From contig NZ_CP067377.1 of assembly GCF_019565455.1 (NCBI RefSeq), forward strand, positions 496,001 to 560,000: DNA of 64,000 nt, written 5' to 3'. Shown piece by piece: positions 49,354 to 60,025 of this stretch. Within the stretch, counting starts at the first letter, position 1; every line of letters starts with the position of its first letter. The notes below the pieces were generated by a model that saw nothing but the letters and a program-made list of their open reading frames with translations, was not told the DNA's origin and did no database searches. A program made the translations under genes and the position numbers. The DNA comes from Flavobacterium oreochromis (GTDB lineage Bacteria > Bacteroidota > Bacteroidia > Flavobacteriales > Flavobacteriaceae).

Positions 49354-50499
49354 CTAACAATTTAGCTTTTCTTGTATTTTTTGCAGTATGGTTACATAAT
49401 CTTCCTGTCGTTTTACGAAATCAAGATCAGAGACATCAATTACTAAAACATTCAATCCTAATTGAGTTTTTATATAGTCTAAATATCCTTTATTAATCTT
49501 GTCTAAATATTCAGCGGGTATTTCTTGTTCGTAACTACGACCTCTTTTTTTAATATTTTTTAGTAATCTTTCTGTATTTTGATATAAATATACGTATAGA
49601 TCTGGTTTGGGCATTTCTTTGTAAATAATATCAAACAAGGTTTTATATAAGCGAAACTCATCTCCTTGCAAAGTTACCTTTGCAAAAATTAAGGATTTAA
49701 AGATATGATAATCCGCTACTACAAAATCTGCGAAAAGATCAAATTGAGACAAATCATCTGCTAACTGCTGATAACGATCTGCTAAAAAAGACATTTCTAA
49801 TGGAAAAGCATAACGTCCTTGATCTCTATAAAATTTTGGTAAAAAGGGGTTATCAGCAAACCGTTCTAAAACTAGCTTAGCATTAAAATCAGCTGCTATT
49901 TTAGAAGCTAAAGTAGTTTTACCTGCTCCAATATTTCCTTCTATAGCAATATAGTTTAACTTATCTACATCAAATTGCTTAATAGGTGCTGTTAATTCTT
50001 CGACTACTTGACAGGAACTTGTATCAGGACAATCTAATAATAAACGATCTACATCTTTATATAAAACAGGATGTACCCATTCTACCCCAAGATCATTCAT
50101 AGGATACAGAACAAAACGTCTGTTCTGCATATGTGGATGTGGAATAATTAAGTTTTCAGTGTTTAAAATCTGATCGTCAAAAGCTATGATATCAATATCA
50201 ATTATACGGGCTTCATATCCTACTTCTTTTTTCTTTTGACGCCCTATCTCTTTTTCTATACCTGCAATTTTCCTTAAGACTTGTTCTGGCGTAAAAGAGG
50301 TATGAATAAGAACTGCACAATTATAAAAAGGATCACTTTCAAACCCCCAAGCAGGCGTTTCATATAACTTTGAAACCTGTAAAACCAATCCAATCTTATT
50401 ATGAATCAACTGTATACAAGCCGTTATATGAGCAAGTTTATCCCCTTGATTACTTCCTAAAGATAATATGACTTTTTTTTGTACTCCCATGCTTGGCAA
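49354..50499 (-). CDS. folK: HPPK-deoxynucleoside kinase fusion
   Basis: 381 aa with two domains. Residues 8-165 are 6-hydroxymethyl-dihydropterin pyrophosphokinase (SLGSNQGDK, RIIDIDIIAFDD, IPHPHMQNRRFVLYP), a folate-pathway enzyme. Residues 185-381 are a deoxynucleoside kinase: P loop GNIGAGKTT, ERFADNPFLPKFY, DYHIFKSLIF and lid RGRSYEQEIP. The fusion joins folate synthesis and dNTP salvage in one chain; both halves keep their catalytic motifs. A start at 50490 (MGVQKK) is equally possible. Confidence 0.9.
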   Translation of the reverse strand: MPSMGVQKKVILSLGSNQGDKLAHITACIQLIHNKIGLVLQVSKLYETPAWGFESDPFYNCAVLIHTSFTPEQVLRKIAGIEKEIGRQKKKEVGYEARIIDIDIIAFDDQILNTENLIIPHPHMQNRRFVLYPMNDLGVEWVHPVLYKDVDRLLLDCPDTSSCQVVEELTAPIKQFDVDKLNYIAIEGNIGAGKTTLASKIAADFNAKLVLERFADNPFLPKFYRDQGRYAFPLEMSFLADRYQQLADDLSQFDLFADFVVADYHIFKSLIFAKVTLQGDEFRLYKTLFDIIYKEMPKPDLYVYLYQNTERLLKNIKKRGRSYEQEIPAEYLDKINKGYLDYIKTQLGLNVLVIDVSDLDFVKRQEDYVTILQKIQEKLNC

Positions 50500-50528
50500 A
50501 GTAACTAAAAAGATTTGGAGAATAGAAG

Positions 50529-50536
50529 TATATTTG
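50529..50536 (+). promoter_or_regulatory. Possible -7 box for sppA
   Basis: TATATTTG fits TAnnTTTG, 76 bp before the ATG. The nearest TTTG is only 11 bp upstream, so the -33 element is not convincing. Confidence 0.3.
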
Positions 50537-50611
50537 CATCTGTGTTAATAACTTATTTTTTCGTGTAACTTTTTTAATATTTTAAACACTAATCTATAAA
50601 AAAATAAAGCA

Positions 50612-52379
50612 ATGAATTTTTTAAAAATGTATTAGCAAGCATAATTGGACTTTTTATATTTTGTATTATTAGCTTTTTAGGAATTATTATCCTTGGTAGT
50701 CTAGTAGCTGGCGGAAAAGAAAAAATTGAAATTGAAGACAATTCTGTACTGGTATTGAATTTAGAAAAAATATCTGAGGACTATGCTGGAAAATTTAACT
50801 ATGAAGACATGCCTTTTTTAAATGAAAAAGGAAAAGGAGAAGGCTTAACGGATATATTAAATGCCATTGAAGAAGCTAAAAAGACAGTAGAATAAAAGGA
50901 ATTTCTATTTTAAACAATACACTTCATTTAGGTGTTGCTCAAATTAAAGCCCTTAGAGACCAACTTGAAGATTTTAAAAAGTCTGGAAAGTTCATATTAG
51001 CTTATGGTAATGTTTATTCTCAAAAAGAATACTACCTAAATTCTATTGCGAATACAGTTTATTTAAATCCTGTAGGAGATTTAGATTTCAAAGGTTTATC
51101 TAGCGAAATTATGTACTTTAAAGACTTTCAAGATAAAACGGGTATTAAAATGGAAGTGATTCGACATGGAAAATACAAAAGTGCTGTTGAACCTTTCTTA
51201 ACAAACACAATGAGCCCAGAAAATCGTGAGCAAATCAGTACTTTTCTAAATTCTATTTGGACTACTATCATTCAGGACATATCTAAATCAAGAAATATAT
51301 CTATAACAGAGTTAAATAGGATTGCTACAGATTTATTAGCGCGTACGCCTGAGTTAGCTAAAAACAATAAGTTAGTGGATATTGTAGCATATGAAGATAT
51401 ATACCATCAAGACATTAAAAAAAGACTAAAAGTGGCAGATGATGAAGACTACAATACCGTTAATATTTTGGATTACTCAAAAGAATTAGTAAACAATCAA
51501 GAGTTTGCTTTAGGTGAAAAAATTGCTATTATTTATGCACAAGGCGAAATAGGTTCTGGAGAAGGAGACCTAAATACTGTAGGCGAAGGTTCTATGAAAA
51601 GATCACTAAAAGAAGCTCGTGAAGATAAAGACATAAAAGCTATCGTATTACGCATTAATAGTCCTGGAGGAAGTGCTTTAACTTCTGATTTAATTTGGAG
51701 AGAAATAGAATTAACTAAGAAAGTCAAACCCGTAATCGTATCTATGGGAAATCTAGCAGCATCTGGCGGATATTACATAGCGTGTAATGCTAATAAGATT
51801 TTTGCAGAAGCAAATACTATTACAGGCTCTATTGGTGTTTTTGGTATGCTACCGAACCTTTCTGAAATAAGTAAGCGTTATGGTATTAATACTGAAACAG
51901 TAGAAACACATAAAAACGCGTCTGGATACAGCGTTTTTGAACCAATAGATCCTGATTTTAAAAATTTCACACAAGAAGGTGTAGAAAATATTTATAAAAC
52001 TTTTGTAAACCGAGTAGCTACTGGACGTAAAATGACTTTTGCACAAGTAGATGCTATCGCTCAAGGTCGTGTTTGGAGTGGAACTGATGCTCTTAAAATA
52101 GGATTAATCGACAAAATTGGAGGATTAGATGATGCAATAACCTATGCCGCTAATATTTCAAAAGCTAAAGATTATAGCACAATATCATACCCTGAATTTG
52201 AAAAAAATTTCTTTGACGAATTAGAGAAAAATGGTTTCATGAGCTTCTTTAAAACTCGTGAAAACCTCTTAAAAGAACAAATAGGAGAAGAAGGTTTAGA
52301 AATGGTTAACCAAATAAAAAGAATGAATAATCGGAAAGGAATGCAATTGATACTCCCTTATGAATTAAAAATAAATTAA
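50612..52379 (+). CDS. sppA: Signal peptide peptidase SppA, long form (two frameshifts)
   Basis: About 589 aa after repair. An inner-membrane serine protease that degrades cleaved signal peptides. N-terminal anchor LASIIGLFIFCIISFLGIII, then a first S49 domain with the catalytic Lys in RHGKYKSAVEPF, and a second with the nucleophile in GNLAASGGYY. Bases are missing in the A runs 50623-50627 and 50878-50882. With both restored the reading runs MNFLKNVLASII... and EEAKKDSRIKGISILNN. Length and the tandem S49 layout match the 67-kDa type. Confidence 0.9.
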
Positions 52380-52388
52380 CACTTTATA

Positions 52389-52423
52389 GAAAATCCGTTT
52401 TAATACTAAAGCGGATTTTTTTA
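52389..52423 (+). terminator. Terminator after sppA
   Basis: Stem AATCCGTTTTA / TAAAGCGGATT (one wobble pair) followed by T7, 10 bp past the stop. Confidence 0.82.
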
Positions 52424-52490
52424 TGTATTTTTGTTGGTAAACTATAAACAAAAATAGTTTTACAACATAAAATTTCAAAAAGATTATAAA

Positions 52491-55116
52491 ATGAAAAAGA
52501 AAATTTTTATAGGTATTGGAGCGTCCTTACTAGTTATAGTTGGAGTTTTAGCCTGCATTCCATTATTTTTTAAAGATACGATAAAGACCAAAATTCAAGA
52601 AACCATTAATGAAAATCTAAACGCAAAAGTATCTTTTGCTGATGCGGATATAAGTTTATTTAAAAGTTTCCCAAAAGCTACCATTTCCCTAGAAAAATTC
52701 ATCATCATTAACCATGCTCCTTTCGAAGGAGATACACTTGTGGCATTTGACGAATTAAATTTAAAAATGTCCGTAGCTGAACTCTGGAAAGACAAAAAAG
52801 AGCCTATGTCATTAGAAGCTATTACTATTAAAAATGGATTAGCAAATATCCTTTTTAATAAGGATGGTAAAGGTAATTTTGATATCGCAAAAAAACGAAC
52901 GAACCTTCTTCTACTACTGAAAAAAGTGAACCTTTTTCAATGAACATTCAAAATTATGCTGTTGAAAACTTCCGTTTTAAATACTATGATGAGCGTTCAA
53001 AAATTAAAATGGTTTTAGACAGTATTCAACATAGCGGAAAAGGTGATTTTGGCTCTCAAAAACTAGATTTAGATACTCAATCTGCTGCTAAAGTTTCTCT
53101 TGATATGGATAAAATGAACTATATGAATAATGTAGTTATTACACTGGATGCTGTATTAGGAATCGATCTATCTGCTAACAAATATACTTTTAAAGAAAAT
53201 AAAGCGAAGATAAATGAACTTCCTCTTGAATTTAATGGTTTTGTACAAATGCTACAAGGGGAACAACTTTACGATTTAAGTTTTAGAACACCTACTTCTT
53301 CCTTTAAAAACTTCTTAGGACTTGTTCCTGCTCAATATGCTGGCAATCTGGAAACTGTAAAAACTTCTGGTGATTTTACAATAAATGGAAAAGTAAAAGG
53401 AAAACTAAAAGAAAATATAATTCCTACTTTTAATATAGCCATAGCCTCTAACAATGCGTCATTTCAGTATCCCCAACTTCCAAAATCAGTACGAAACATT
53501 ATAATTGACACTAAAATAATTAACGACAGTGGGGCTCTAAATGATACTTATGTAAATCTTGATCAACTATCTTTTCAAATAGATCAAGATGTTTTTAATG
53601 CAAAAGCTTCTATTAAAAACGTAGCAACTAACCCATATGTTAACGCTGCTTTAAAAGGAACTATTAATCTTGGAAATTTTACAAAAGCGTATCCGGTAAA
53701 AATAGACAAACCTCTTTCTGGTATTTTAAAAGCTAATATTACAACTGAGTTTAATATGCAAGCCGTTGAAAAGAATGAGTATGAGAAAATTAAAAATGCA
53801 GGTACTTTACATTTAACAGGATTTAATTATACAGGTCCTGAAATGGCTAAACCTGTACAAATAAAACTAGCAGAAGTTAACTTCAATAATAGTCAGATTA
53901 AATTAAATCAGCTAGACATGAAAACAGGTAATTCTGACTTAAAGGTAAATGGTATATTAGAAAACTTTTATGGCTTTTTATTTAGAAAACAAACCTTAAA
54001 AGGTAATTTTAATATGGGAGCTAATCAATTATATGTTGCAGATTTCATGACACCTAGTTCCGCTAATACAACAAGCAAGCCTAGTTCAAGCAACACTAGC
54101 AGTGAAGAAAGTACTCCTAGCAAAAAACAAAAAAAGAAGCTGTTAAAATACCTGCATTTTTAGACTGTACAATTAATGCTAAGGCGAATACCGTTGTATA
54201 TGACAACCTTACACTAAAAAATGTATCAGGTAAAATGATGATTAAAAATGAAGCTGTTTCATTACAAAATGTAAGAACAGATCTTTTTAATGGTATAATT
54301 GGGTTTAACGGACTTGTATCTACAAAAGGTAGCATCCCTACCTTCAATATGAACTTAAATCTAGACAAAGTAGATATTGGACAATCTTTTACCCAATTAG
54401 ACTTTTTAAAAACTATTGCACCCATAGCTGGAGCTGTTACTGGAAAACTTAATTCTACTATCAAATTAAATGGTAATTTAGACGCTATTGAATTAACTCC
54501 AGATATTAAAACTTTAACAGGCGATCTATTAGGGCAATTACTTTCAACTTCAATAAACGCTAACAATTCGCAAATGCTAACCGCATTAGGGTCTCAACTA
54601 AAGTTTTTAGATATCAAAAAAATAAACCTAAATGATATTAAAGCTAATTTAGCTTTTGACAAGGGACGTGTAGTAGTAAAACCTTTTAAAATAAAATACC
54701 AAGATATAGTAGCAGAAGTAGGTGGCACACATGGTTTTGATCAAAACATGAATTACAATATCAAATTAGATGTACCTGCAAAATACTTAGGTGGTGATGT
54801 TAATAAGTTATTAGCTAAATTAAGTCCTAATGAAGCTTCTAGAATTGAAAGCGTTCCTATTAATGCACTAATGACAGGTAATTTTAAATCGCCAAAAGTA
54901 ACTACAGACTTAAAACAAGCCAGTACTAACTTAGCTCTACAAATTGCTAAATCACAAAAAGATAAATATTTAAATCAAGGCGTAGATGCTCTTAGCAATA
55001 TTTTAGGAGGAAATAAAAAAGGTAAAGATTCAACATCTGCAAAAGATCCTAAAAAGGAAGCTATAAAAAACACTGCTAACCAAGTTCTAGAAGGTCTTTT
55101 TGGCAGAAGAAAATAA
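52491..55116 (+). CDS. AsmA-family protein (two frameshifts)
   Basis: About 875 aa after repair. N-terminal membrane anchor (GIGASLLVIVGVLACIPLFF), then KVSFADADISLFKSFPKATISL and long repeats of beta structure. The C-terminal AsmA region carries LDKVDIGQSFTQLDFLKTIAPIAG and ends in a Lys-rich tail. Frame breaks lie in the A runs 52889-52895 and 54129-54135; one added base each gives IAKKTNEPSSTTEKSEPF and KKQKKEAVKIPAFLDC. A paralogue starts at 717. Probably periplasmic; may act in lipid transport or envelope assembly. Confidence 0.82.
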
Positions 55117-55131
55117 ACCTTCCTAACAATC

Positions 55132-55299
55132 AAGAGGGTGTCCTATAAGTTTGAAATCGTTATTTCGACCAATAAGGAGATGGAGGACTCTGTCTGAATA
55201 GACAAAGCAAATCACATAATATTAATTATGTGATACCTCTTTCTCTCTTTAAAGTGACAAATAATATATTGATTTTTCACTTTTAGGACACCCTCTTTA
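55132..55299. repeat. Intergenic inverted-repeat element R8
   Basis: The best-preserved ends of the family: AAGAGGGTGTCCTATAAG and CTTTTAGGACACCCTCTT. Inner palindrome CACATAATATTAATTATGTG. It sits 16 bp past the AsmA stop and 19 bp from the DUF2797 stop, filling the convergent gap. Confidence 0.85.
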
Positions 55300-55317
55300 T
55301 ATGTACAATAATAAAAC

Positions 55318-56112
55318 TTAAAGATTAATCTTTACTACATAACCTTCATAGGTTCTAATATTAAAAACAGTATTGTCTTCAAATATTAAATACTGCCCTT
55401 TAATACCTTTTAAAACACCTGTATAATGTGGTGTTTTTTCTAAATTCAAACTCACCACCTTCTTAGGATATTCTAAAACGGGGTATTGAAACTTATATGA
55501 TTTTTCTACAAAAGGTGTGTAATACTCTTGCACTTCTTGTGGCAATACGGACTGCAAATTATTCCGTTGATGAATTAAATCTACTTCGGGCACTTCATTT
55601 TTCAACATACGTTGCCAATTTGTCTTATCTGCATACATTTCTTTCAAAGCTACTTCAGTAATCCCTGCTAAATAGCGATTAGGAACCTCAACAATTGGAA
55701 CAGCTTCTACAGCTCCTTGATCAATCCATCGAGTAGGGACCTGTGTTTTTCTTGTCACACCTACTTTAACTTCACTAGATAGAGCTAAATATACTATATG
55801 GGGCTGTAATTGAACTTTTTTCTCATATTCTAAATCACGGTCTTCAATATCTAAATGAGCTTTGCTTAATTCAGGCTTCATAATCCAATCTCCAGCAGAA
55901 GCACTCGCCATAAAACAGTCATAACAAAAGCCTTGCCTAAAAATTTTCTTTTCCTTACCACACTCTAAACATTGATAACCAAGATGTAAAAACGCTATTG
56001 ATTTCCCTAATAACTGATTAAGATTTAAAAAAGAATTTTCAAAAACTAAATAATATTCGATGGGATTGACAAACTCTGTTTGCATTTTAGTAAGTACACC
56101 TTGAAAAGTCAT
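55318..56112 (-). CDS. DUF2797-family protein
   Basis: 264 aa, intact. Four-Cys motif CLECGKEKKIFRQGFCYDC (residues 48-66), a likely zinc site. It is followed by YLALSSEVKVGVTRKTQVPTRWIDQGA, a GIY-YIG-like segment seen in the family, and a C-terminal beta part TPHYTGVLKGIKGQYLIFED. Function of the family is unknown. It is encoded divergently from the GH3-like gene. Confidence 0.85.
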   Translation of the reverse strand: MTFQGVLTKMQTEFVNPIEYYLVFENSFLNLNQLLGKSIAFLHLGYQCLECGKEKKIFRQGFCYDCFMASASAGDWIMKPELSKAHLDIEDRDLEYEKKVQLQPHIVYLALSSEVKVGVTRKTQVPTRWIDQGAVEAVPIVEVPNRYLAGITEVALKEMYADKTNWQRMLKNEVPEVDLIHQRNNLQSVLPQEVQEYYTPFVEKSYKFQYPVLEYPKKVVSLNLEKTPHYTGVLKGIKGQYLIFEDNTVFNIRTYEGYVVKINL

Positions 56113-56209
56113 AATAGATTTTTGATTTTAGATATTAGATAATCAATTTATTTTTTATTTTAGCGTAAAGTTATAATTCAAAATTCAAAATTCAAAATCT
56201 ACAATTATA

Positions 56210-57721
56210 ATGCCTTTACCTATTATAAATTCTATTGCCTCTTGGGTTTTAAAACAACGTATCCATCAAATAGAACTTTTTTTAAAGTACCCAAATGAAG
56301 TACAGGAAGAACTATTGATGAGCTTAATACGTCAATCGGAAAATACGATAGTAGGTAAAACTTATGATTTTCAATCTATAAAAACGTATCACACTTTTCA
56401 AGAAAGAGTTCCTATTTCACACTATGAAGATTTAGAACCCTTGATTGAACGTACACGAAAAGGAGAACAAAATGTTTTTTGGCACCAACCCATTAAATGG
56501 TTTGCTAAATCGAGTGGAACAACTAATGCAAAAAGTAAATTTATACCTGTAAGTAATGAAGCTCTTGAAAACTGCCACTATAAAGGCAGTAAAGATTTGC
56601 TTTGTATGTACCTTAACAATAACGAAAATTCTCAGCTTTTTACAGGCAAAAGTCTTCGTTTAGGAGGTAGTAAACAGCTATATGAAGACAACAATACTTT
56701 TTTTGGAGACTTGTCAGCTATCCTGATTGACAATATGCCCTTTTGGGCTGAATTTAGTAGCACCCCTTCAAATAAAACTTCTCTAATGAGCGAATGGGAA
56801 ACAAAACTACTAGCAATCGTTAACGAAACTAAGATAGAGAATGTAACAAGTTTTGCAGGGGTTCCTTCTTGGATGATGGTTTTACTTAATAAACTTATGG
56901 AAGAAACAGGTAAAAACAATCTGCTTGATATATGGCCTAATCTAGAAGTATATTTTCACGGTGGTGTAAGTTTTGAACCTTATAGGGAACAATACAAAAA
57001 AATACTTCCAAAGACTGATTTTAAATACTACGAAATTTATAATGCATCAGAAGGTTTTTTTGCCATACAAGATCTTAATAACTCAAGTGATTTACTACTA
57101 ATGCTGGATTATGGTATTTTTTATGAATTTATACCTATGGACACATTTGCTACTCCAAATCAAAAAGTGATCCGTTTAGCAGAAGTTGAACTCTATAAGA
57201 ACTATGCTGTTTTAATTACAACTAACGCTGGTTTGTGGCGCTACCTAATTGGTGACACCGTTCGGTTTACTTCTTTATCTCCTTATCGAATTCGTATTAC
57301 TGGTCGAACAAAACATCACATTAATGTTTTCGGTGAAGAATTAATGGTAGAAAATACTGATAAAGCTCTTGCTAAAACATGTCAACTCACTAATTGCGAG
57401 GTAAAAGACTATACCGTTGCACCTATTTTTATGAATGGAAAAGAAAAAGGGGCACATGAATGGATCATTGAATTTAAGATACAACCTGAATGTATTGAAA
57501 GGTTTAGCGAAATTTTAGACGAAACAATACAATCATTAAATTCTGATTATGAAGCTAAACGCTACAACAACATGACACTAAATCCTTTAAAAGTAAATAT
57601 AGCTCGTGAAAACCTATTTTATGATTGGTTAAAAGAAAAGGGGAAGTTAGGAGGACAAAATAAAGTACCTCGCTTATCAAACTCTCGTGAGTATTTAGAT
57701 TATCTTTTACAAATGCAATAA
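56210..57721 (+). CDS. GH3-like acyl-adenylating family protein
   Basis: 503 aa, intact. It belongs to the GH3 auxin-responsive family, whose plant members adenylate carboxylic acids and conjugate them to amino acids. The ATP-binding motif is WFAKSSGTTNAKSKFIPVS (about 100-118). Others are YEIYNASEGFFAIQD, YRIRITGRTKHHINVFGEELMVENTD, and the C-terminal lysine-bearing part. The bacterial substrate is unknown. Possible roles are acyl-amide synthesis in lipid or pigment biosynthesis; context gives no clue. Confidence 0.85.
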   Translation: MPLPIINSIASWVLKQRIHQIELFLKYPNEVQEELLMSLIRQSENTIVGKTYDFQSIKTYHTFQERVPISHYEDLEPLIERTRKGEQNVFWHQPIKWFAKSSGTTNAKSKFIPVSNEALENCHYKGSKDLLCMYLNNNENSQLFTGKSLRLGGSKQLYEDNNTFFGDLSAILIDNMPFWAEFSSTPSNKTSLMSEWETKLLAIVNETKIENVTSFAGVPSWMMVLLNKLMEETGKNNLLDIWPNLEVYFHGGVSFEPYREQYKKILPKTDFKYYEIYNASEGFFAIQDLNNSSDLLLMLDYGIFYEFIPMDTFATPNQKVIRLAEVELYKNYAVLITTNAGLWRYLIGDTVRFTSLSPYRIRITGRTKHHINVFGEELMVENTDKALAKTCQLTNCEVKDYTVAPIFMNGKEKGAHEWIIEFKIQPECIERFSEILDETIQSLNSDYEAKRYNNMTLNPLKVNIARENLFYDWLKEKGKLGGQNKVPRLSNSREYLDYLLQMQ

Positions 57722-57722
57722 A

Positions 57723-57790
57723 AAAACTGTCCAAAAAAATTACCAACTATTCTTTCGTTAAAAAGGTAGTGTTTTCTTTTCGGACAGCTT
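57723..57790. repeat. Short inverted-repeat element R9
   Basis: A 68-bp minimal member of the family: AAAACTGTCCAAAA and CTTTTCGGACAGCTT with little between. It lies between the convergent GH3-like and clpX genes and can fold as one hairpin followed by T on either strand. Confidence 0.7.
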
Positions 57791-57801
57791 ATTTTTTAAT
57801 T

Positions 57802-59031
57802 TTACGATGCTATTTCTAGACGTTTTAGTAGGTTTTTATTAAGAGCTACTTCTACATACTCCTTATCTACCTTTAACTCTTTTTCATCAGAACTTGGTAT
57901 TTCATACATAGCATCAGTTAAGATTGCTTCACATAATGAACGTAAACCACGAGCACCTAATTTATATTCTAAAGCTTTATCTACAATATAATCTAATGCT
58001 TCGTCTGTAATTTCAAATTCAATCTCATCCATAACAAACAACTTCTTATATTGCTTAATTAAAGCATTCTTAGGCTCTGTTAATATTGCTCGTAATGTGG
58101 CTTTATCTAAAGGATCCATATGAGTCAGTACTGGCAAGCGACCAATAATTTCAGGTATTAAACCAAAATCTTTGATATCTTTTGGAATTACGTATTGTAA
58201 TAGATTTGTTTCATCTATTTTATCTGTTTCCTTAGAAGCTCCAAATCCCATAGCCTGACGATTCAATCGTTTTGAAATAATACGTTCTATACCATCAAAA
58301 GCACCTCCTGCTATAAATAATATATCTTTTGTATTAACTTCTACAAACTTTTGATCTGGGTGTTTACGCCCTCCTTTAGGCGGAACATTTACTACTGTTC
58401 CTTCTAACAGCTTTAACATTGCTTGTTGTACTCCTTCTCCTGAAACATCACGTGTAATAGAAGGATTATCGCTTTTACGAGCAATTTTATCAATCTCATC
58501 AATAAATACGATACCTCGTTCAGCTTTTGCAACATCATAATCTGCGGCTTGTAATAAGCGGGTTAAAATGCTTTCAACATCTTCTCCAACATAACCTGCT
58601 TCTGTTAATACTGTTGCATCCACTATTGCTAATGGAACATCTAACATTTTAGCAATTGTCTTAGCTACTAGAGTTTTTCCAGTACCTGTTTGACCTACCA
58701 TAATAATGTTAGACTTTTCAATTTCAATATCATCTCCGTGATCTAACTGCATTAAACGTTTATAGTGGTTATACACAGCAACGGAAATGACTTTTTTGGT
58801 TTGATCTTGTCCTATAACATATTTATCTAAAAAAGCTCTAATATCTTTTGGCTTTTGTAAAACTAAATCTGTTACCTTAGATAAACCATTAGCCTTTAAT
58901 TCTTCTAAAACAATTCCGTGTGCTTGCTCAATACAATGATCACATATATGAGCGTCAATCCCTGCAATTAATAAATTTGTTTCAGGCTTTCTCCTTCCAC
59001 AGAAGGAACATTCTAAAATTTCTTTTGCCAT
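57802..59031 (-). CDS. clpX: ClpX protease ATPase subunit
   Basis: 409 aa, intact. It unfolds tagged proteins and feeds them into ClpP. N-terminal zinc-binding domain [10 protein letters not shown]...CDHC (residues 8-34), Walker A GQTGTGKT (near 113), Walker [10 protein letters not shown], pore loop GYVGEDVES, and sensor motifs [11 protein letters not shown] near the C-terminus. The ClpP-binding loop region reads [10 protein letters not shown]. clpP lies 80 bp upstream in the same direction. Confidence 0.96.
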   Translation of the reverse strand: MAKEILECSFCGRRKPETNLLIAGIDAHICDHCIEQAHGIVLEELKANGLSKVTDLVLQKPKDIRAFLDKYVIGQDQTKKVISVAVYNHYKRLMQLDHGDDIEIEKSNIIMVGQTGTGKTLVAKTIAKMLDVPLAIVDATVLTEAGYVGEDVESILTRLLQAADYDVAKAERGIVFIDEIDKIARKSDNPSITRDVSGEGVQQAMLKLLEGTVVNVPPKGGRKHPDQKFVEVNTKDILFIAGGAFDGIERIISKRLNRQAMGFGASKETDKIDETNLLQYVIPKDIKDFGLIPEIIGRLPVLTHMDPLDKATLRAILTEPKNALIKQYKKLFVMDEIEFEITDEALDYIVDKALEYKLGARGLRSLCEAILTDAMYEIPSSDEKELKVDKEYVEVALNKNLLKRLEIAS

Positions 59032-59111
59032 TATTTAAGTCTAATGTCGTAATGTCTAATATCATAAAGTCTTACTTTTTAACTTCATAATTTTTGACTT
59101 TCGACTTACAA

Positions 59112-59768
59112 TTATCTTCTTAAAACTTCATCAATCATTCCGTATTCTTTTGCTTCATCAGCTTTCATCCAATAGTCACGTTCAGAGTCTTTGTATACTT
59201 TTTCGAAAGGTTGTTTTGAATGATGTGAGATAATTTGGTATAATTCATCTTTTAATTTCAACATTTCTTTTAAATTAATTTCCATATCAGTAGCTACTCC
59301 TTGTGCGCCACCAGATGGTTGATGAATCATAACTCTTGAATGTGGTAAAGCAGAACGTTTTCCTTCTGCACCTGCACATAAAAGAACAGCTCCCATAGAG
59401 GCAGCCATACCTGTACAAATAGTAGCCACATCAGGTTTTACAAATTGCATTGTGTCATAAATTCCTAAACCTGCGTATACACTTCCTCCTGGAGAGTTAA
59501 TATATATTTGAATATCTTTAGAAGCATCAACGCTTTCTAAAAACAATAATTGTGCTTGAATAATATTTGCCATATAATCATCTACTCCGGTTCCCATAAA
59601 GATGATTCTATCCATCATTAAACGTGAAAACACATCTAATTGAGAGATATTCAACTGACGTTCTTCAATTACATAAGGAGTCATACTACTTACGATTTTA
59701 TCGTAATACATACTATTTACTCCATGATGCTTAGTAGCATATTTTTTAAATTCTTTACCGTAATTCAT
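59112..59768 (-). CDS. clpP: ClpP protease proteolytic subunit
   Basis: 218 aa, intact. Ser-protease core that forms double heptameric rings with ClpX. Catalytic Ser in CTGMAASMGAVLL, His in SRVMIHQPSGG, Asp in SERDYWMKADEA. Signature IYINSPGGSVYAGLGIYDT is present. Start MNYGKEFKKYATKHHG gives a short N-terminal propeptide. Three direct copies of AGTTTAAA lie just upstream (59774-59799) without known meaning. Confidence 0.96.
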   Translation of the reverse strand: MNYGKEFKKYATKHHGVNSMYYDKIVSSMTPYVIEERQLNISQLDVFSRLMMDRIIFMGTGVDDYMANIIQAQLLFLESVDASKDIQIYINSPGGSVYAGLGIYDTMQFVKPDVATICTGMAASMGAVLLCAGAEGKRSALPHSRVMIHQPSGGAQGVATDMEINLKEMLKLKDELYQIISHHSKQPFEKVYKDSERDYWMKADEAKEYGMIDEVLRR

Positions 59769-59872
59769 TTATAATTAGTTTAAAAGTTTAAAAGTTTAAA
59801 GCTATCCTTCTCTAAACAGATTAAACGAATTGCAATTTTTAGACCTTTTTATTTTTAATGACAGTTTGTCAA

Positions 59873-59904
59873 TAAAAAAGCGTCAAATATTTTATTTGAC
59901 GCTC
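59873..59904 (-). terminator. Terminator after tig
   Basis: Stem AGCGTCAAATA / TATTTGACGCT followed on the minus strand by T6. It lies 120 bp past the tig stop and separates tig from clpP. Confidence 0.85.
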
Positions 59905-60025
59905 AAACTTACATATTTTTTATGATTTCTCTTGAAGAAAATTTAAAAAGTTTACAACAGTAAATTCTTTTTATTTATTACTTTAATAATATTCTTTTTC
60001 AAGAAAATATATGATTTTTCACTAA

